Of a stretch of DNA of 64,000 nt, positions 25,983-34,736 are shown piece by piece. The notes beneath the pieces are model-generated. The model searched no databases, was not told the DNA's origin, and saw only the letters and a list, made by a program, of their open reading frames with translations. A program made the translations under genes and the position numbers. Numbering within the stretch: the stretch's first letter is position 1; each line of letters starts with the position of its first letter. The stretch covers positions 124,001-188,000 of the forward strand of contig CAJUAB010000002.1 of the NCBI GenBank assembly GCA_910583845.1, read 5' to 3'. This DNA comes from an uncultured Acetatifactor sp. Lineage in GTDB: Bacteria > Bacillota > Clostridia > Lachnospirales > Lachnospiraceae.

Positions 25983-26024
25983 ATGCCCATAAATTCGGCG
26001 CTGAAGGACCGAATTTATGGGCAT
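25983..26024. repeat. Perfect 16-bp inverted repeat ahead of the sigma-factor gene
   Basis: ATGCCCATAAATTCGG (25983-25998) and its exact complement (26009-26024) enclose a 10-base loop. There is no U-tract. It lies within the 248-base gap between the CoA-transferase and the sigma-factor gene. It may be an operator, a transcript-end hairpin or a repeat-element remnant. Confidence 0.65.
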
Positions 26025-26151
26025 CCATCTCGTAAAAGCCAGGGCTGATCGGATGGAGAGCGGTGCAGGCGGGCAACGCTCATGTCCACGACGGTGGGCA
26101 GAAGGGTTTAGCGCAGTGCCATGGAGGAACCTGTGGCATACAGAGGTTACT

Positions 26152-27801
26152 ATGAAAAAAGACGATTTGATCAGATATGCGGATGACCTGCTCAGGACGG
26201 CCATGTATAAGGCGGACGGGGTGGACGCGGAGGATCTGGTGCAGGAGACCATGCTGGCAGCGCTGCTGGCCATAGAACAGGGCAGGGAGATCAGGGAACC
26301 CAAGGCCTGGCTCCAGGGGGTGCTGCGCAGGAAATATTATGATTTTCTCCGGCAGAAGTACCGATATCCCACAGTGAGCTTCGAGGCGCTGTATGAGCGG
26401 CAGGAGCAGGCGCAGGAGGATGAACAGCTCCGGCGGCTGGAGCGCACCGAGGAGGCTGAGGCAATCAGGGGAGAACTGGCCCATCTGGCCAGAATCCACC
26501 GGGAAGTGCTTGCCCGTTATTATATGCGGGGGGAGAGTGTGGGACAGATCTCCCGGGCTCTGGGAATCCCGGCCAACACCGTGAAATCCCGGCTGTACGC
26601 AGGCAGAGAGCATATCAGAAAGGATTTCACTATGGAAAAATACGCAAAGCAGAGCTATGAGCCGGAAAGATTGACTTTCGGTATGACGGGAGAATGCGGA
26701 ATAGGCGGAGAGCCTTTTTCTCTGAGAGTGAATGACAGTATGATCCGGCAGAATCTGCTGATCCTTGCCTATGACAGACCGGTGACGCTGCGCGGGCTGT
26801 CGGAGGCTCTGGGCATTGCCGCCGCCTATATTGAACCGGAGGTGGATCAGCTGGTGGACGGCGAACTTATGAAACGTGTGGGAGATAAGGTCTATACGGA
26901 TTTTATCATATTCCGCGAGGAGGACCGGCAGGCCACTGTGGGATTACAGAGAGAACTGGCGGACAAAAGATACCGGGAGATATGGGAGATTGTGGAACAG
27001 GGCCTTGCGGAACTGAGAGGGCAGGATTTTTACCGGAAACAGCGGACAGAGGCGCAGCGGAAACTGGAGAGCCATATCGTGATCTGTATGCTGTCGAAAG
27101 CGGAGTGGAATGCCCGCGGAGAGAACACGGGTAAGCTGCCTTTTTCGTCTTATCCCGAACGGAAAAACGGTGGGAGATGGCTTGGGCTGGGAGAACATTA
27201 TGCTTCGGATTATGACTGGAATGCGGAGGAACACGCATACCGCAGATACTGGATCGACGGGGAGAGCTGCAGAACCATGGACGGATATGACGACCATAAA
27301 TACGTGGGGATGTACGCCAGCGACTGTCTGCTGGGACATACCTATCTTTCCTATGTCCCAAGTGGCATTTCGGAAGAGATGCTGTCCAAGATTCTGTATC
27401 TGACGGCGTATGACAAGGAGAAGGAACTGACTCTGCTGAATCCGCGGATTCTGGAGCAGTTGGACGTACTTTTGCAGCTGGATCTGCTGGCCCGCGGCGA
27501 AAACGGGCATCTGGAGTGCCTGGTGCCGGTGATTTCCAGGGAGAACAGGAATTATATGGAAAACCTTGGGGAGAAATATGGAGAATTGATTCAGCAGAAA
27601 TACCACGATGATTACCAGGCGTTGATGCAACATCCGGTTAAGCTGCCGCCTCATCTGAAGTCTGTGACAGAGTGGCATCGCTATATGCAGTGTGGCAAAT
27701 GTGTATCCATGATGCTGGCGCAGCGGGCCAGGGAGGCCGACCTTTTCCTGCCGGGATATGACGGCCCCGCCCCTTCCATCCATCTGGTGGTGGAAGGGTA
27801 G
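26152..27801 (+). CDS. ECF-like RNA polymerase sigma factor with long C-terminal extension
   Basis: A 549-residue protein. Residues 1-70 contain sigma region 2 (GVDAEDLVQETMLAALLA, then KAWLQGVLRRKYYDFLRQKY). Residues ~105-158 contain region 4 with its helix-turn-helix (SVGQISRALGIPANTVKSRLY). Residues 160-549 are an extension of ~390 residues that starts with a winged-helix-like stretch (LRGLSEALGIAAAYIEPEVDQLV) and continues as a globular region of unknown fold. There is no membrane segment and no anti-sigma gene beside it, so the extension probably controls activity in cis. GAGG precedes ATG 26152. An intrinsic terminator follows the gene. Confidence 0.8.
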   Translation: MKKDDLIRYADDLLRTAMYKADGVDAEDLVQETMLAALLAIEQGREIREPKAWLQGVLRRKYYDFLRQKYRYPTVSFEALYERQEQAQEDEQLRRLERTEEAEAIRGELAHLARIHREVLARYYMRGESVGQISRALGIPANTVKSRLYAGREHIRKDFTMEKYAKQSYEPERLTFGMTGECGIGGEPFSLRVNDSMIRQNLLILAYDRPVTLRGLSEALGIAAAYIEPEVDQLVDGELMKRVGDKVYTDFIIFREEDRQATVGLQRELADKRYREIWEIVEQGLAELRGQDFYRKQRTEAQRKLESHIVICMLSKAEWNARGENTGKLPFSSYPERKNGGRWLGLGEHYASDYDWNAEEHAYRRYWIDGESCRTMDGYDDHKYVGMYASDCLLGHTYLSYVPSGISEEMLSKILYLTAYDKEKELTLLNPRILEQLDVLLQLDLLARGENGHLECLVPVISRENRNYMENLGEKYGELIQQKYHDDYQALMQHPVKLPPHLKSVTEWHRYMQCGKCVSMMLAQRAREADLFLPGYDGPAPSIHLVVEG

Positions 27802-27886
27802 GGATGACAGCCGGGGCAGTGCCGGTACAGAATGATTTTCCCGTATGCGTTCGGTAATGCACAATCTCTGAGATCCCTGCATGCAG

Positions 27887-27913
27887 GAGCCAGGCGTTTG
27901 CCTGGCTCTTTTT
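27887..27913 (+). terminator. Intrinsic terminator after the sigma-factor gene
   Basis: GAGCCAGGC (27887-27895) pairs with GCCTGGCTC (27900-27908) across a 4-base loop and is followed by TTTTT. Confidence 0.9.
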
Positions 27914-27980
27914 GCCGCGGTGAAGGATAACGGATTCTGAGAATGGCCGCGCCCCGGTTTACAAAGCTCTCGAAGGATGG

Positions 27981-28009
27981 TATACAAGCGGGACATTTTG
28001 TTATATAAT
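27981..28009 (+). promoter_or_regulatory. Promoter of the PAP2 gene
   Basis: TATAAT (28004-28009) with TATACA (27981-27986) at a 17-base spacing, about 70 bases ahead of the start codon. Confidence 0.5.
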
Positions 28010-28081
28010 GAATCAATCCTGGGGTGACAAGGTATGCCCGGATGAAGAATAGGGCAGAATGGACGGAAGGGAGAGTTCCTT

Positions 28082-29029
28082 ATGAAGGACAGAATGAGGG
28101 AAAGAAGAAAACGTATGGCTGCTGCGGCAGTGCTTTTGACGGTGTTCGGGGGGCTGCTGGCGCTGGCAACGGTTTTTGATCTACAGGTGAGCTATCTGTT
28201 GGCCGCGCCCAATCTGGTGGAGGGAAGATATTTTTCCACAAACTTTTTCTGTAATCTGGTGGAAGTGGCGGCGATGGCTCCCATATGGGGGTTCGCTACG
28301 TTTGCCGCCTGTATCTTAACGGTTTATTCCCATCACAGATCGGGCCCCGGCCGGTCTCTGCGGGTTTTCTTTTTCGGGCTGTCTGTGTTTACGGGAACTT
28401 TTTTTCTGCGCGATATGATGAAATATCTGCTGCAGATCACAGACAGAGAGTGCATTATGGAACAGACCTGGTTCAACACGCTTATGACGGCCTTCGGACT
28501 GCTGGTCACGGCGCTGGTCCTTAAGCTGGCGGGAAGCCGGATACAGGCCCACATGGAGGTGCTGCTGCCCTTTGCGCTGGCGATTGTGGGTTCCTGCTGC
28601 TGCTTTCTGTTTGTGGAGCTGATCAAAAATCCTGTGGGCAGAATGCGCTTTCGGGCGATGCATTATATCGGGGATTACTCCTATTATACCCCCTGGTACC
28701 GGATCAGCGATGCCGGACAGATGCTGAGCGGCCTTGGCCTGGACCGTGACTGCTTCAAGTCCTTTCCTTCCGGGCACACCTTTTCCGGTTCCATGGCCTG
28801 CCTGATGATGCTCTTTCCCGATCTGTTCAGGAGCTGGCGGACAAAAAGGCGGAAAACGCTGGCCTATGCGGTTCCCATAGCCTACACGATGGCGGTGGCA
28901 TTTTTCCGGGTGGCGGCGGGCGCTCATTTTTGCAGCGATGTGCTGGTGGGCGGAACCATGGGGGTTCTGGCGGTGCAGTTCTTTCGCTGGCTCTTTTTAT
29001 GTCGTCTTCGGGAGAAATTTTGGTCCTAA
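28082..29029 (+). CDS. PAP2 family membrane phosphatase
   Basis: A 315-residue integral membrane protein with about six helices. The three PAP2 phosphatase motifs are present: K-x6-R region (KNPVGRMRFR), PSGH (SFPSGHTFSGS) and R-x5-H-x3-D (RVAAGAHFCSDVLVG). Family members dephosphorylate lipid phosphates such as phosphatidate or undecaprenyl diphosphate on the outer membrane face. The substrate here is not indicated by neighbours. AAGGGAG precedes the ATG. It seems to be transcribed alone from its own promoter. Confidence 0.88.
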   Translation: MKDRMRERRKRMAAAAVLLTVFGGLLALATVFDLQVSYLLAAPNLVEGRYFSTNFFCNLVEVAAMAPIWGFATFAACILTVYSHHRSGPGRSLRVFFFGLSVFTGTFFLRDMMKYLLQITDRECIMEQTWFNTLMTAFGLLVTALVLKLAGSRIQAHMEVLLPFALAIVGSCCCFLFVELIKNPVGRMRFRAMHYIGDYSYYTPWYRISDAGQMLSGLGLDRDCFKSFPSGHTFSGSMACLMMLFPDLFRSWRTKRRKTLAYAVPIAYTMAVAFFRVAAGAHFCSDVLVGGTMGVLAVQFFRWLFLCRLREKFWS

Positions 29030-29143
29030 TTTACTATTTTTTTGTAAAAAAATATTTTCTTTTGTGAAATTTGGTGATATACTATGTTCTATAGGGCAGA
29101 TTTGCTCTCAGGCTATACGAAAGGCGAAAGCAAGGGAAAATAA

Positions 29144-29437
29144 ATGATTGGTTTGATAAACTTGATGGAAGAAACAGTGTTGAGCAAGATTGATCAGTTG
29201 CTGCCGAATACGGACTACTGCAAATGTGAAAGCTGCCGGATGGACATGGCCGCCTATGCTTTAAACCGTCTTCCCGCGCAGTATGTGCAGTCGATCAAAG
29301 GAAAAGTGCTGTATCGGTTCGCGTCCAGCCAGGTACAAAACGATATTGAAGTCACCGTGGCTGTGAGCAAGGCGATTGAGATTGTGGGGAAGGCACCTCA
29401 CAAAAACACGAACTATGTGGAAGAGAAAAGGGTATAG
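29144..29437 (+). CDS. comFB: ComFB family protein
   Basis: A 97-residue protein matching the late competence protein ComFB family. It has an N-terminal helix, a CKCESCRMDMAAYALNRLPAQYV segment with the typical Cys pattern for zinc, and a C-terminal helical stretch. In cyanobacteria ComFB relatives bind cyclic di-nucleotides; in Firmicutes the role is unclear. It is not accompanied by comFA or comFC here, so a competence role is not implied. AAGGG lies at a plausible distance before the ATG. Confidence 0.75.
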   Translation: MIGLINLMEETVLSKIDQLLPNTDYCKCESCRMDMAAYALNRLPAQYVQSIKGKVLYRFASSQVQNDIEVTVAVSKAIEIVGKAPHKNTNYVEEKRV

Positions 29438-29527
29438 CCTGGGTGGAAATACGGCTTTCGGTGGAGACTGTAGGGCGTGGTATGCGTTGGGGGCATCTGC
29501 GTCCTGCGTTTTTTCCGCGATACTCTG

Positions 29528-29556
29528 TTGACAGGATTCTTTTTTTGCTCTATAAT
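29528..29556 (+). promoter_or_regulatory. Consensus promoter of the TetR-family gene
   Basis: TTGACA (29528-29533) and TATAAT (29551-29556) are 17 bases apart, a perfect match to the sigma-A consensus. A small palindrome overlaps its downstream edge. Confidence 0.9.
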
Positions 29557-29571
29557 AAAACAAATGTTTTA
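29556..29571. promoter_or_regulatory. Candidate operator for the TetR-family regulator
   Basis: TAAAAC (29556-29561) and GTTTTA (29566-29571) form a perfect dyad over four central bases. It sits on the transcription start of a consensus promoter directly before a TetR gene, where an autorepressor would be expected to bind. Confidence 0.5.
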
Positions 29572-29627
29572 GAACTGATGTTGCAAAAAAGCTGCCAATT
29601 GTACAGGAGTCCGCCAGGAGGGAACAT

Positions 29628-30206
29628 ATGCCGCCAAAAGCAAAATTTACCAGGGAAGAGATTACAGCAGCCGCCCTGCAGATTGTCAGGGAAGGAGGGG
29701 GGAACGCGCTGACGGCCAGGGCGCTGGGGGAGCGGCTGGGAAGTTCGGCCAGGCCGATCTTTACGGTATTCCGCAGCATGGAGGAGGTGCAGGGCCAGGT
29801 CAGGTCCGCTGCCAGAGAATTGTATAACGCTTATGTGGAGGAGGCGCTTTCGGAAAATGGGGGAGATGTGCCGCGCTTCAAGTGCGTGGGGCAGCAATAT
29901 ATACGTTTTGCTGTGTCCGAGCCCAAACTGTTTCAGCTGCTCTTTATGAGAGAGCAGGAAAAGATGCCGGATTTTCAGAATATATTGCCTTTGATAGAGA
30001 CGAATTATGAGGGCATTCTGATTTCCATTGAAGAGGAGTACGGGGTGGACCGCCAGTTGTCCCTGCGGCTCTATCAGCATCTGTGGGTTTATACGCACGG
30101 TATCGCGACCCTGTGCGCCACCAGGATGTGCGGGTTTTCGGGGGAGGAGATCGGCATCATGCTGACGGAGGTATGCAGAAGTCTGTTAAGCGATCTGAGG
30201 TCCTGA
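29628..30206 (+). CDS. TetR/AcrR family transcriptional regulator
   Basis: A 192-residue regulator with an N-terminal TetR DNA-binding domain (FTREEITAAALQIVREGGGNALTARALGERLGSS) and a C-terminal ligand-binding helical domain. AGGAGG precedes the ATG. Strong expression is expected from the consensus promoter unless repressed, and a dyad overlapping the start site suggests autoregulation. No transporter or enzyme gene is directly coupled to it, so its other targets are unknown. Confidence 0.9.
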   Translation: MPPKAKFTREEITAAALQIVREGGGNALTARALGERLGSSARPIFTVFRSMEEVQGQVRSAARELYNAYVEEALSENGGDVPRFKCVGQQYIRFAVSEPKLFQLLFMREQEKMPDFQNILPLIETNYEGILISIEEEYGVDRQLSLRLYQHLWVYTHGIATLCATRMCGFSGEEIGIMLTEVCRSLLSDLRS

Positions 30207-30290
30207 GCGTATGAAGAGAAATATTAGCAAGCGTAAAAAGAACGTGTCAGTATCAATTTGTGAAGCCCTGAATGGGGGAAGGATGAGGAT

Positions 30291-30842
30291 ATGGGAGAGA
30301 CATTGCGCATGACATCCGCGGAGGCGGCTAAGCTGCTCCGCAAATTGAACGAGGAACTGGATCATGTGCTGCTGATGGAGCAGCAGAGCAGGGAATTTTC
30401 GGCGGCCCTGGGGGAGGATGTGGAGTCCGTCCGCCCGGAGTACGACTACAGGGCGGTTCAGGAGCGGATTGAGGCGTTGGAGACCCGGATACGGCAGGTA
30501 AAACACGCCATCAGTTCCTTTAATCTGGTGCAGGAAGTCCCGGGATTTGAGGGTATGACCATTGATCAGATGCTGGTGTATATTCCCCAGCTCGGCCGCC
30601 GCAAGACCAAACTGTCCCTCATGCAGCAGCGTCTGCCCAGGCAGCGGGAGCATGTGAGCTATGGAGGGGGCAGTCAGATCATAGATTACAGCTATGCCAA
30701 TTATGACCTGGAAGCGGTGAGGGCGGACTATGAAAGGACATCCGGGGAACTGGCCAGGGCGCAGACAGCGCTGGATCTGGTCAATACCACCGTGCAGCTG
30801 GACATTCCCATGGGACAGCAGGCAGGGGACGCGCGGACATGA
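30291..30842 (+). CDS. Helical coiled-coil hypothetical protein
   Basis: A 183-residue soluble protein, mostly helical, with heptad-like regions at about residues 10-35, 50-80 and 140-170. The middle holds a loop (RREHVSYGGGSQIIDYSY type) rich in Tyr and Gly. I recall similar unnamed proteins across Firmicutes but cannot assign a function. A reasonable GGGGGAAGG ribosome site lies before the ATG. It is 85 bases behind the TetR gene on the same strand and may belong to its transcript. Confidence 0.6.
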   Translation: MGETLRMTSAEAAKLLRKLNEELDHVLLMEQQSREFSAALGEDVESVRPEYDYRAVQERIEALETRIRQVKHAISSFNLVQEVPGFEGMTIDQMLVYIPQLGRRKTKLSLMQQRLPRQREHVSYGGGSQIIDYSYANYDLEAVRADYERTSGELARAQTALDLVNTTVQLDIPMGQQAGDART

Positions 30843-31061
30843 CAGATGTTCCGACCGCCGAAAATTCCCACGGGGAGCTCCTTTAAGAGATGTGAAGGTA
30901 TAAGGTCAGGGTCATCCGTTATTTTATGGTTATCCGTTATAGGCAGGGGTTTATGGATTTGGTATGACTTCAGATTATGAAAAAGGCGGTAAAAACCTGT
31001 GGAGAACGTCCGGGAGGATTGTTTTCCATGCGGCGGAGGTATTGGTTACAGGCTGCGGAGA

Positions 31062-31109
31062 AAGACTGTTGTGGAGAAGGGAAAGCCCTCGAAACAGCAG
31101 TCTTTTTTT
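31062..31109 (+). terminator. Intrinsic terminator in the gap before the LytTR operon
   Basis: AAGACTGTTGT (31062-31072) pairs with ACAGCAGTCTT (31094-31104), one G-U pair, followed by TTTTTTT (31103-31109). It lies in the 371-base gap 30843-31213, which otherwise shows no gene. It would end transcription from the left before the LytTR operon promoter. Confidence 0.85.
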
Positions 31110-31162
31110 GCTGCCGTTGTGGCAACATACCCAGCAAAAGGGGCAGCTTGCTGTCAGGCCGG

Positions 31163-31190
31163 TTGCATGCCCTGGGATTTCTGATAGAAT
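31163..31190 (+). promoter_or_regulatory. Promoter of the LytTR-ABC operon
   Basis: TTGCAT (31163-31168) and TAGAAT (31185-31190) are 16 bases apart, about 20 bases before the TTG start codon. Confidence 0.5.
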
Positions 31191-31213
31191 AGACAGCGAA
31201 GGGAGGTGGAGAC

Positions 31214-31672
31214 TTGCGAGTCAGCGTTGAGACAGACAATGAACAGGAAGAGGTGGTCATCACGATAAAATGTAAGGAGAGGACGGCCTATATCGAACGA
31301 CTGATGGCGGCAGTATACATGGTGGACCGGCAGATCACGGTCAGTCAGAAAGAGGAGGTGCTGCTGCTGGACCTGGACAGAGTTCTGTATGTGGAGTCGG
31401 TGGACGGCAGATGCTTTGTCTATACCCGGGAGGAGGTCTATGAGACCGGATACAGGCTGTACGAGATGGAACAGCAGCTGTGTCAGTATCTCTTTGCGAG
31501 GGCGAACAAGGCAAGCATCGTCAATCTGAAAAAAATACGATCCATCAGGACTTATGTGAACAGGCGGCTGCTTCTTACCATGGAGAACGGGGAGCAGCTG
31601 ATTGCTTCCAGGCAGTATGCGGAAAGCATCAGGGGGTTGCTGGGGATTGGCAGACATGGGGGGCATATTTGA
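31214..31672 (+). CDS. LytTR family DNA-binding regulator
   Basis: A 152-residue stand-alone LytTR protein. Residues ~45-145 form the LytTR DNA-binding domain, with IVNLKKIRSIRTYVNRRLLL and LIASRQYAESIRGLLG as its typical parts. There is no receiver domain. It starts with TTG at 31214, supported by GGGAGGTGG just upstream. Small LytTR proteins followed by a DUF3021 membrane protein and an ABC transporter are a recurrent Firmicutes module, in which the membrane protein is thought to restrain the regulator. The same order is seen here. Confidence 0.88.
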   Translation: MRVSVETDNEQEEVVITIKCKERTAYIERLMAAVYMVDRQITVSQKEEVLLLDLDRVLYVESVDGRCFVYTREEVYETGYRLYEMEQQLCQYLFARANKASIVNLKKIRSIRTYVNRRLLLTMENGEQLIASRQYAESIRGLLGIGRHGGHI

Positions 31673-31694
31673 AATATGTAGAAAGAGGTAATAT

Positions 31695-32168
31695 ATGGAG
31701 GATAAAAAGCATTTCTTGTTGTATGTGGAGCAGGTTTTTATGATTCTTGGGGCGAGTCTGCTGGCGCTCACCCTGATCAGCGCCCTTCTCGGGGACGAGG
31801 CCCGGGGATATTCCACCATGTTCGCGCTGGGAAGCGAAGGAATCCCCCTTTACACCGTCGGGGAGTACCTGTTGTCTTCCGTATGTGTCACGGCGCTGCG
31901 TTTTGTCTATTTTACGGATACTATTATAAAGAGCTGGTCAATGACAGGGAGAACGGTGGGAATGCTGGTGTCTGTGATTGGGCTGAGCGGAGGACTGGCC
32001 TGGCTGTTTGGCTGGTTTCCCGTGGATGATCCCAAATGCTGGCTGGCGTTTCTGGTCAGTTTCGGAGTATGCTTTCTGATCAGCGCGGCGCTGTCGGTCA
32101 GGAGAGAGAAGGCGGAGAACCGGCAGCTGGAGGAGGCGCTTCGGCATATGAAGGAATCAGAGAAATGA
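31695..32168 (+). CDS. DUF3021 family membrane protein
   Basis: A 157-residue protein with four predicted membrane helices (about residues 12-32, 50-75, 90-110, 115-138) and a charged C-terminal helix (SVRREKAENRQLEEALR). It has the layout and position of DUF3021 proteins, which are encoded with LytTR regulators and are proposed to be their membrane inhibitors. It starts 22 bases after the regulator with AGAGG at proper spacing. Confidence 0.8.
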   Translation: MEDKKHFLLYVEQVFMILGASLLALTLISALLGDEARGYSTMFALGSEGIPLYTVGEYLLSSVCVTALRFVYFTDTIIKSWSMTGRTVGMLVSVIGLSGGLAWLFGWFPVDDPKCWLAFLVSFGVCFLISAALSVRREKAENRQLEEALRHMKESEK

Positions 32169-32217
32169 GAAGCAATGAGGGAAGAGGCAGCTGTGATAAG
32201 CAAAGCAGGAGGTGGAC

Positions 32218-33060
32218 ATGGCGACATTGATTCGGGCGGAACATATCGCCCATTCGTTTGGGAACCAAAAAATACTGGAGGACATTTCCTTTACGGTGGA
32301 AAGGGGGGAAGTGATCGGCCTTCTGGGGCCCTCCGGCGCGGGAAAAACTACGCTGGTAAATATTCTGACCGGGCAGCTCAAGCCCACCGGGGGGAGCGTC
32401 CGGATCGGGGAAGAGGGGAGCGGGGAACCGGTTTGCCTGGAGACCGGCATTATGATGGACAGCTTCGGATTGTACGAAAGGCTGTCGGTATGGGAGAATC
32501 TGCGCATTTTTGCGGATATTTACCGGGTATCCGGAGAGCGGATTGAAAAACTGCTGGACAGGACGCAGCTGCGCCCGGCCAGGAATACGGCGGTGAACAA
32601 GCTGTCCAAGGGCATGAGGGGACGGGTGAATCTTTGCAGAGCATTGCTGAAAGACGCGGACATTCTGTATCTGGACGAACCCACCTCGGGGCTGGACCCT
32701 GCCACCACATGGAAGATCCACCAGCTGATCAGGGAGGAGCGGGAGGGGGGAACCACCGTCTTTCTGACTACCCACAATATGCATGAGGCGGAGACTCTGT
32801 GCGACAGAGTCATGCTGTTGAACCAGGGAAAAATTGTGGAGCAGGGAGTTCCCGGGGATATCTGCACCAGGCATAATTCCAGGGGGGAGATCGAAGTGAC
32901 CCTCCGGGGCGGAGAGAAACATGTAATCCCCAATGCCCCGGAGAGCGAAACCCTTTTGTCCACATGGATCAGGGAGGAGAAGATACTGGCCATACATTCC
33001 TCCGAGCCTGATCTGGAAAATGTTTTTTTGCGCATTACCGGAAGGAGGCTTTGTGACTGA
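32218..33060 (+). CDS. ABC transporter ATP-binding protein
   Basis: A 280-residue ATPase with Walker A (GPSGAGKTT), a signature variant (LSKGMRGRV), Walker B with switch (ILYLDEPTSGLD) and H-loop (LTTHNMHEAE). It fits the exporter-type single ATPase that pairs with an ABC-2-like permease. AGGAGGTGG before ATG 32218 picks that start over the GTG at 32212. Its stop overlaps the permease start (TGATG), so translation is coupled. The likely cargo is a toxic compound or peptide, by analogy with other LytTR-DUF3021-ABC modules. Confidence 0.92.
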   Translation: MATLIRAEHIAHSFGNQKILEDISFTVERGEVIGLLGPSGAGKTTLVNILTGQLKPTGGSVRIGEEGSGEPVCLETGIMMDSFGLYERLSVWENLRIFADIYRVSGERIEKLLDRTQLRPARNTAVNKLSKGMRGRVNLCRALLKDADILYLDEPTSGLDPATTWKIHQLIREEREGGTTVFLTTHNMHEAETLCDRVMLLNQGKIVEQGVPGDICTRHNSRGEIEVTLRGGEKHVIPNAPESETLLSTWIREEKILAIHSSEPDLENVFLRITGRRLCD

Positions 33061-33779
33061 TGAGGCATATTATTACAATTATAAAAAAGCAGATTCGGGA
33101 TACGCTTCGCAACAAGGCGGTATTCATACAGTTTGTCATGTTCCCGGCGCTGGCGGCCTTTATGACAAAATCCATACAGATAGAAGGGATGCCGGCCAAT
33201 TTCTTTGTAAAACTGTTTGCCGCCATGTATGTGGGCATGGCGCCTTTTACCAGCATAGCGGCCATTATCTCCGAGGAGAAGGAGAAGAATACACTGCGGG
33301 TGCTGCTTATGGCGGATGTCACTCCCTGGCAGTATCTCGCGGGAGTGGGGAGCTATGTGTTCTTTTTCTGCATGCTGGGGGCGGGAGTGTTCTGTCTGCT
33401 GGGCGAATATACTCCGGGAGAAAGAGGCGCGTTTCTGCTGATCATGGCGGCGGGCATCCTGGCTTCCCTGCTGCTGGGAGCGGCTGTGGGCGCGGGGAGC
33501 GGCAGCCAGATGGCGGCTACCTCCGTAACCGTTCCCGTCATGCTGCTGTTTTCCTTTCTTCCCATGTTCTCCACATTTAACAGCGATATTGCCAGAGTGG
33601 CAAAATATACTTACACGGAGCAGATCCGGCTGCTGCTGGACTCTCTGGGAACGGAGAGCGGCCCGCTGGAGGGCATTCTGATTATAGCTTTGAATATGAT
33701 CCTTTTTGCCGGTCTCTTTTGCCTGCTGTATCGCAGACAGGGTTTCAGGCAGGGGAGACCTGCCCTCACAAAGAACTGA
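33060..33779 (+). CDS. ABC transporter permease
   Basis: A 239-residue membrane protein with about six helices and a topology like ABC-2 permeases. The N-terminus (IITIIKKQIRDTLRNKAVF) and the motif EEKEKNTLRVLLMADVTPWQY are typical coupling elements. It overlaps the ATPase gene by one base. It is the last gene of the LytTR-DUF3021-ATPase-permease operon; a new promoter follows for the patatin gene. Confidence 0.9.
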   Translation: MRHIITIIKKQIRDTLRNKAVFIQFVMFPALAAFMTKSIQIEGMPANFFVKLFAAMYVGMAPFTSIAAIISEEKEKNTLRVLLMADVTPWQYLAGVGSYVFFFCMLGAGVFCLLGEYTPGERGAFLLIMAAGILASLLLGAAVGAGSGSQMAATSVTVPVMLLFSFLPMFSTFNSDIARVAKYTYTEQIRLLLDSLGTESGPLEGILIIALNMILFAGLFCLLYRRQGFRQGRPALTKN

Positions 33780-33814
33780 CCGCGGGGATCGTGAACAGGG
33801 CGCATTTTCACAGC

Positions 33815-33843
33815 TTGCATAATTCGGCCTGAGGGATTATAAT
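33815..33843 (+). promoter_or_regulatory. Promoter of the patatin gene
   Basis: TTGCAT (33815-33820) and TATAAT (33838-33843) are 17 bases apart, about 40 bases ahead of the start codon. Confidence 0.75.
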
Positions 33844-33879
33844 GGGAGGAAATGAGAACAGGGAGAAGGTGCAGGCTTT

Positions 33880-34734
33880 ATGAAGACTGGGCTGGTGTTG
33901 GAAGGCGGCGCCATGCGGGGGATGTACACCGCAGGAGTGCTGGATGTGTTGATGGAACAGGGAATACAGATGGACGGTGCGGTGGGTGTGTCCGCGGGGG
34001 CAGTGTTTGGCAGCAATTATAAGTCCCGCCAGATCGGCAGATCCCTCCGCTATAATACCAAATATTGCAGAGATCCCAGGTATGGGGATTTCCGGTCTCT
34101 GATCCGGAGCGGCGATATTTATGAAGAAAAATTCTGTTATCATGAATTGCCGGATAAGTTGGACCCCTTTGACTGGGAGACCTATAAGAACAATCCCATG
34201 GAGTTCTATGTGGTCTGTACGGACGTGGACACAGGGCGGGCCGTATACCACAAATGCGTGGGGAATAAGAAGGATCTCCGCTGGATGCAGGCCTCGGCGT
34301 CCATGCCGTTTGTGTCCCGGATTGTGAAGATCGGCCACCGACAGCTGCTGGACGGCGGCATCTCGGATTCCATTCCCTTTAACTGGTTCCGCAGTATCGG
34401 CTATGAGAAAAATCTGGTGGTGCTGACCAGGCCGGAGGGATACAGGAAGAAGCCGCCCCGGGGACTGCCGTTTTTGCTGCATAAGATCCGCCGGTATCCG
34501 GCGCTGGCGATGGCGGTGAAGACCCGCCATATCCGATATAACCAGGCTCTGGATCAGCTGCCGGAACTGGAAAAGGCGGGGCTGGCGCTGGTGCTCAGAC
34601 CCAGCAGAAGGATCAAGGTATCCAAGCTGGAGAGACATCCCCGTAAGCTGAAAGCCTTGTACAGACTGGGCCGGAGGGACACGGAGCGGAGACTTTTGGA
34701 AATAAGGCGCTTTCTGGCGCAGGATCAGAGGTGA
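33880..34734 (+). CDS. Patatin-like phospholipase
   Basis: A 284-residue member of the bacterial patatin (YjjU/RssA-like) group, acyl hydrolases with a Ser-Asp dyad. The oxyanion motif is EGGAMRG, the nucleophile motif is GVSAGA and the Asp motif is DGGISD. No signal peptide or membrane helix is seen, so it acts in the cytoplasm on a lipid or acyl ester not known here. The next gene starts two bases after its stop codon, which suggests a shared transcript with the aldo/keto reductase. Confidence 0.9.
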   Translation: MKTGLVLEGGAMRGMYTAGVLDVLMEQGIQMDGAVGVSAGAVFGSNYKSRQIGRSLRYNTKYCRDPRYGDFRSLIRSGDIYEEKFCYHELPDKLDPFDWETYKNNPMEFYVVCTDVDTGRAVYHKCVGNKKDLRWMQASASMPFVSRIVKIGHRQLLDGGISDSIPFNWFRSIGYEKNLVVLTRPEGYRKKPPRGLPFLLHKIRRYPALAMAVKTRHIRYNQALDQLPELEKAGLALVLRPSRRIKVSKLERHPRKLKALYRLGRRDTERRLLEIRRFLAQDQR

Positions 34735-34736
34735 AA

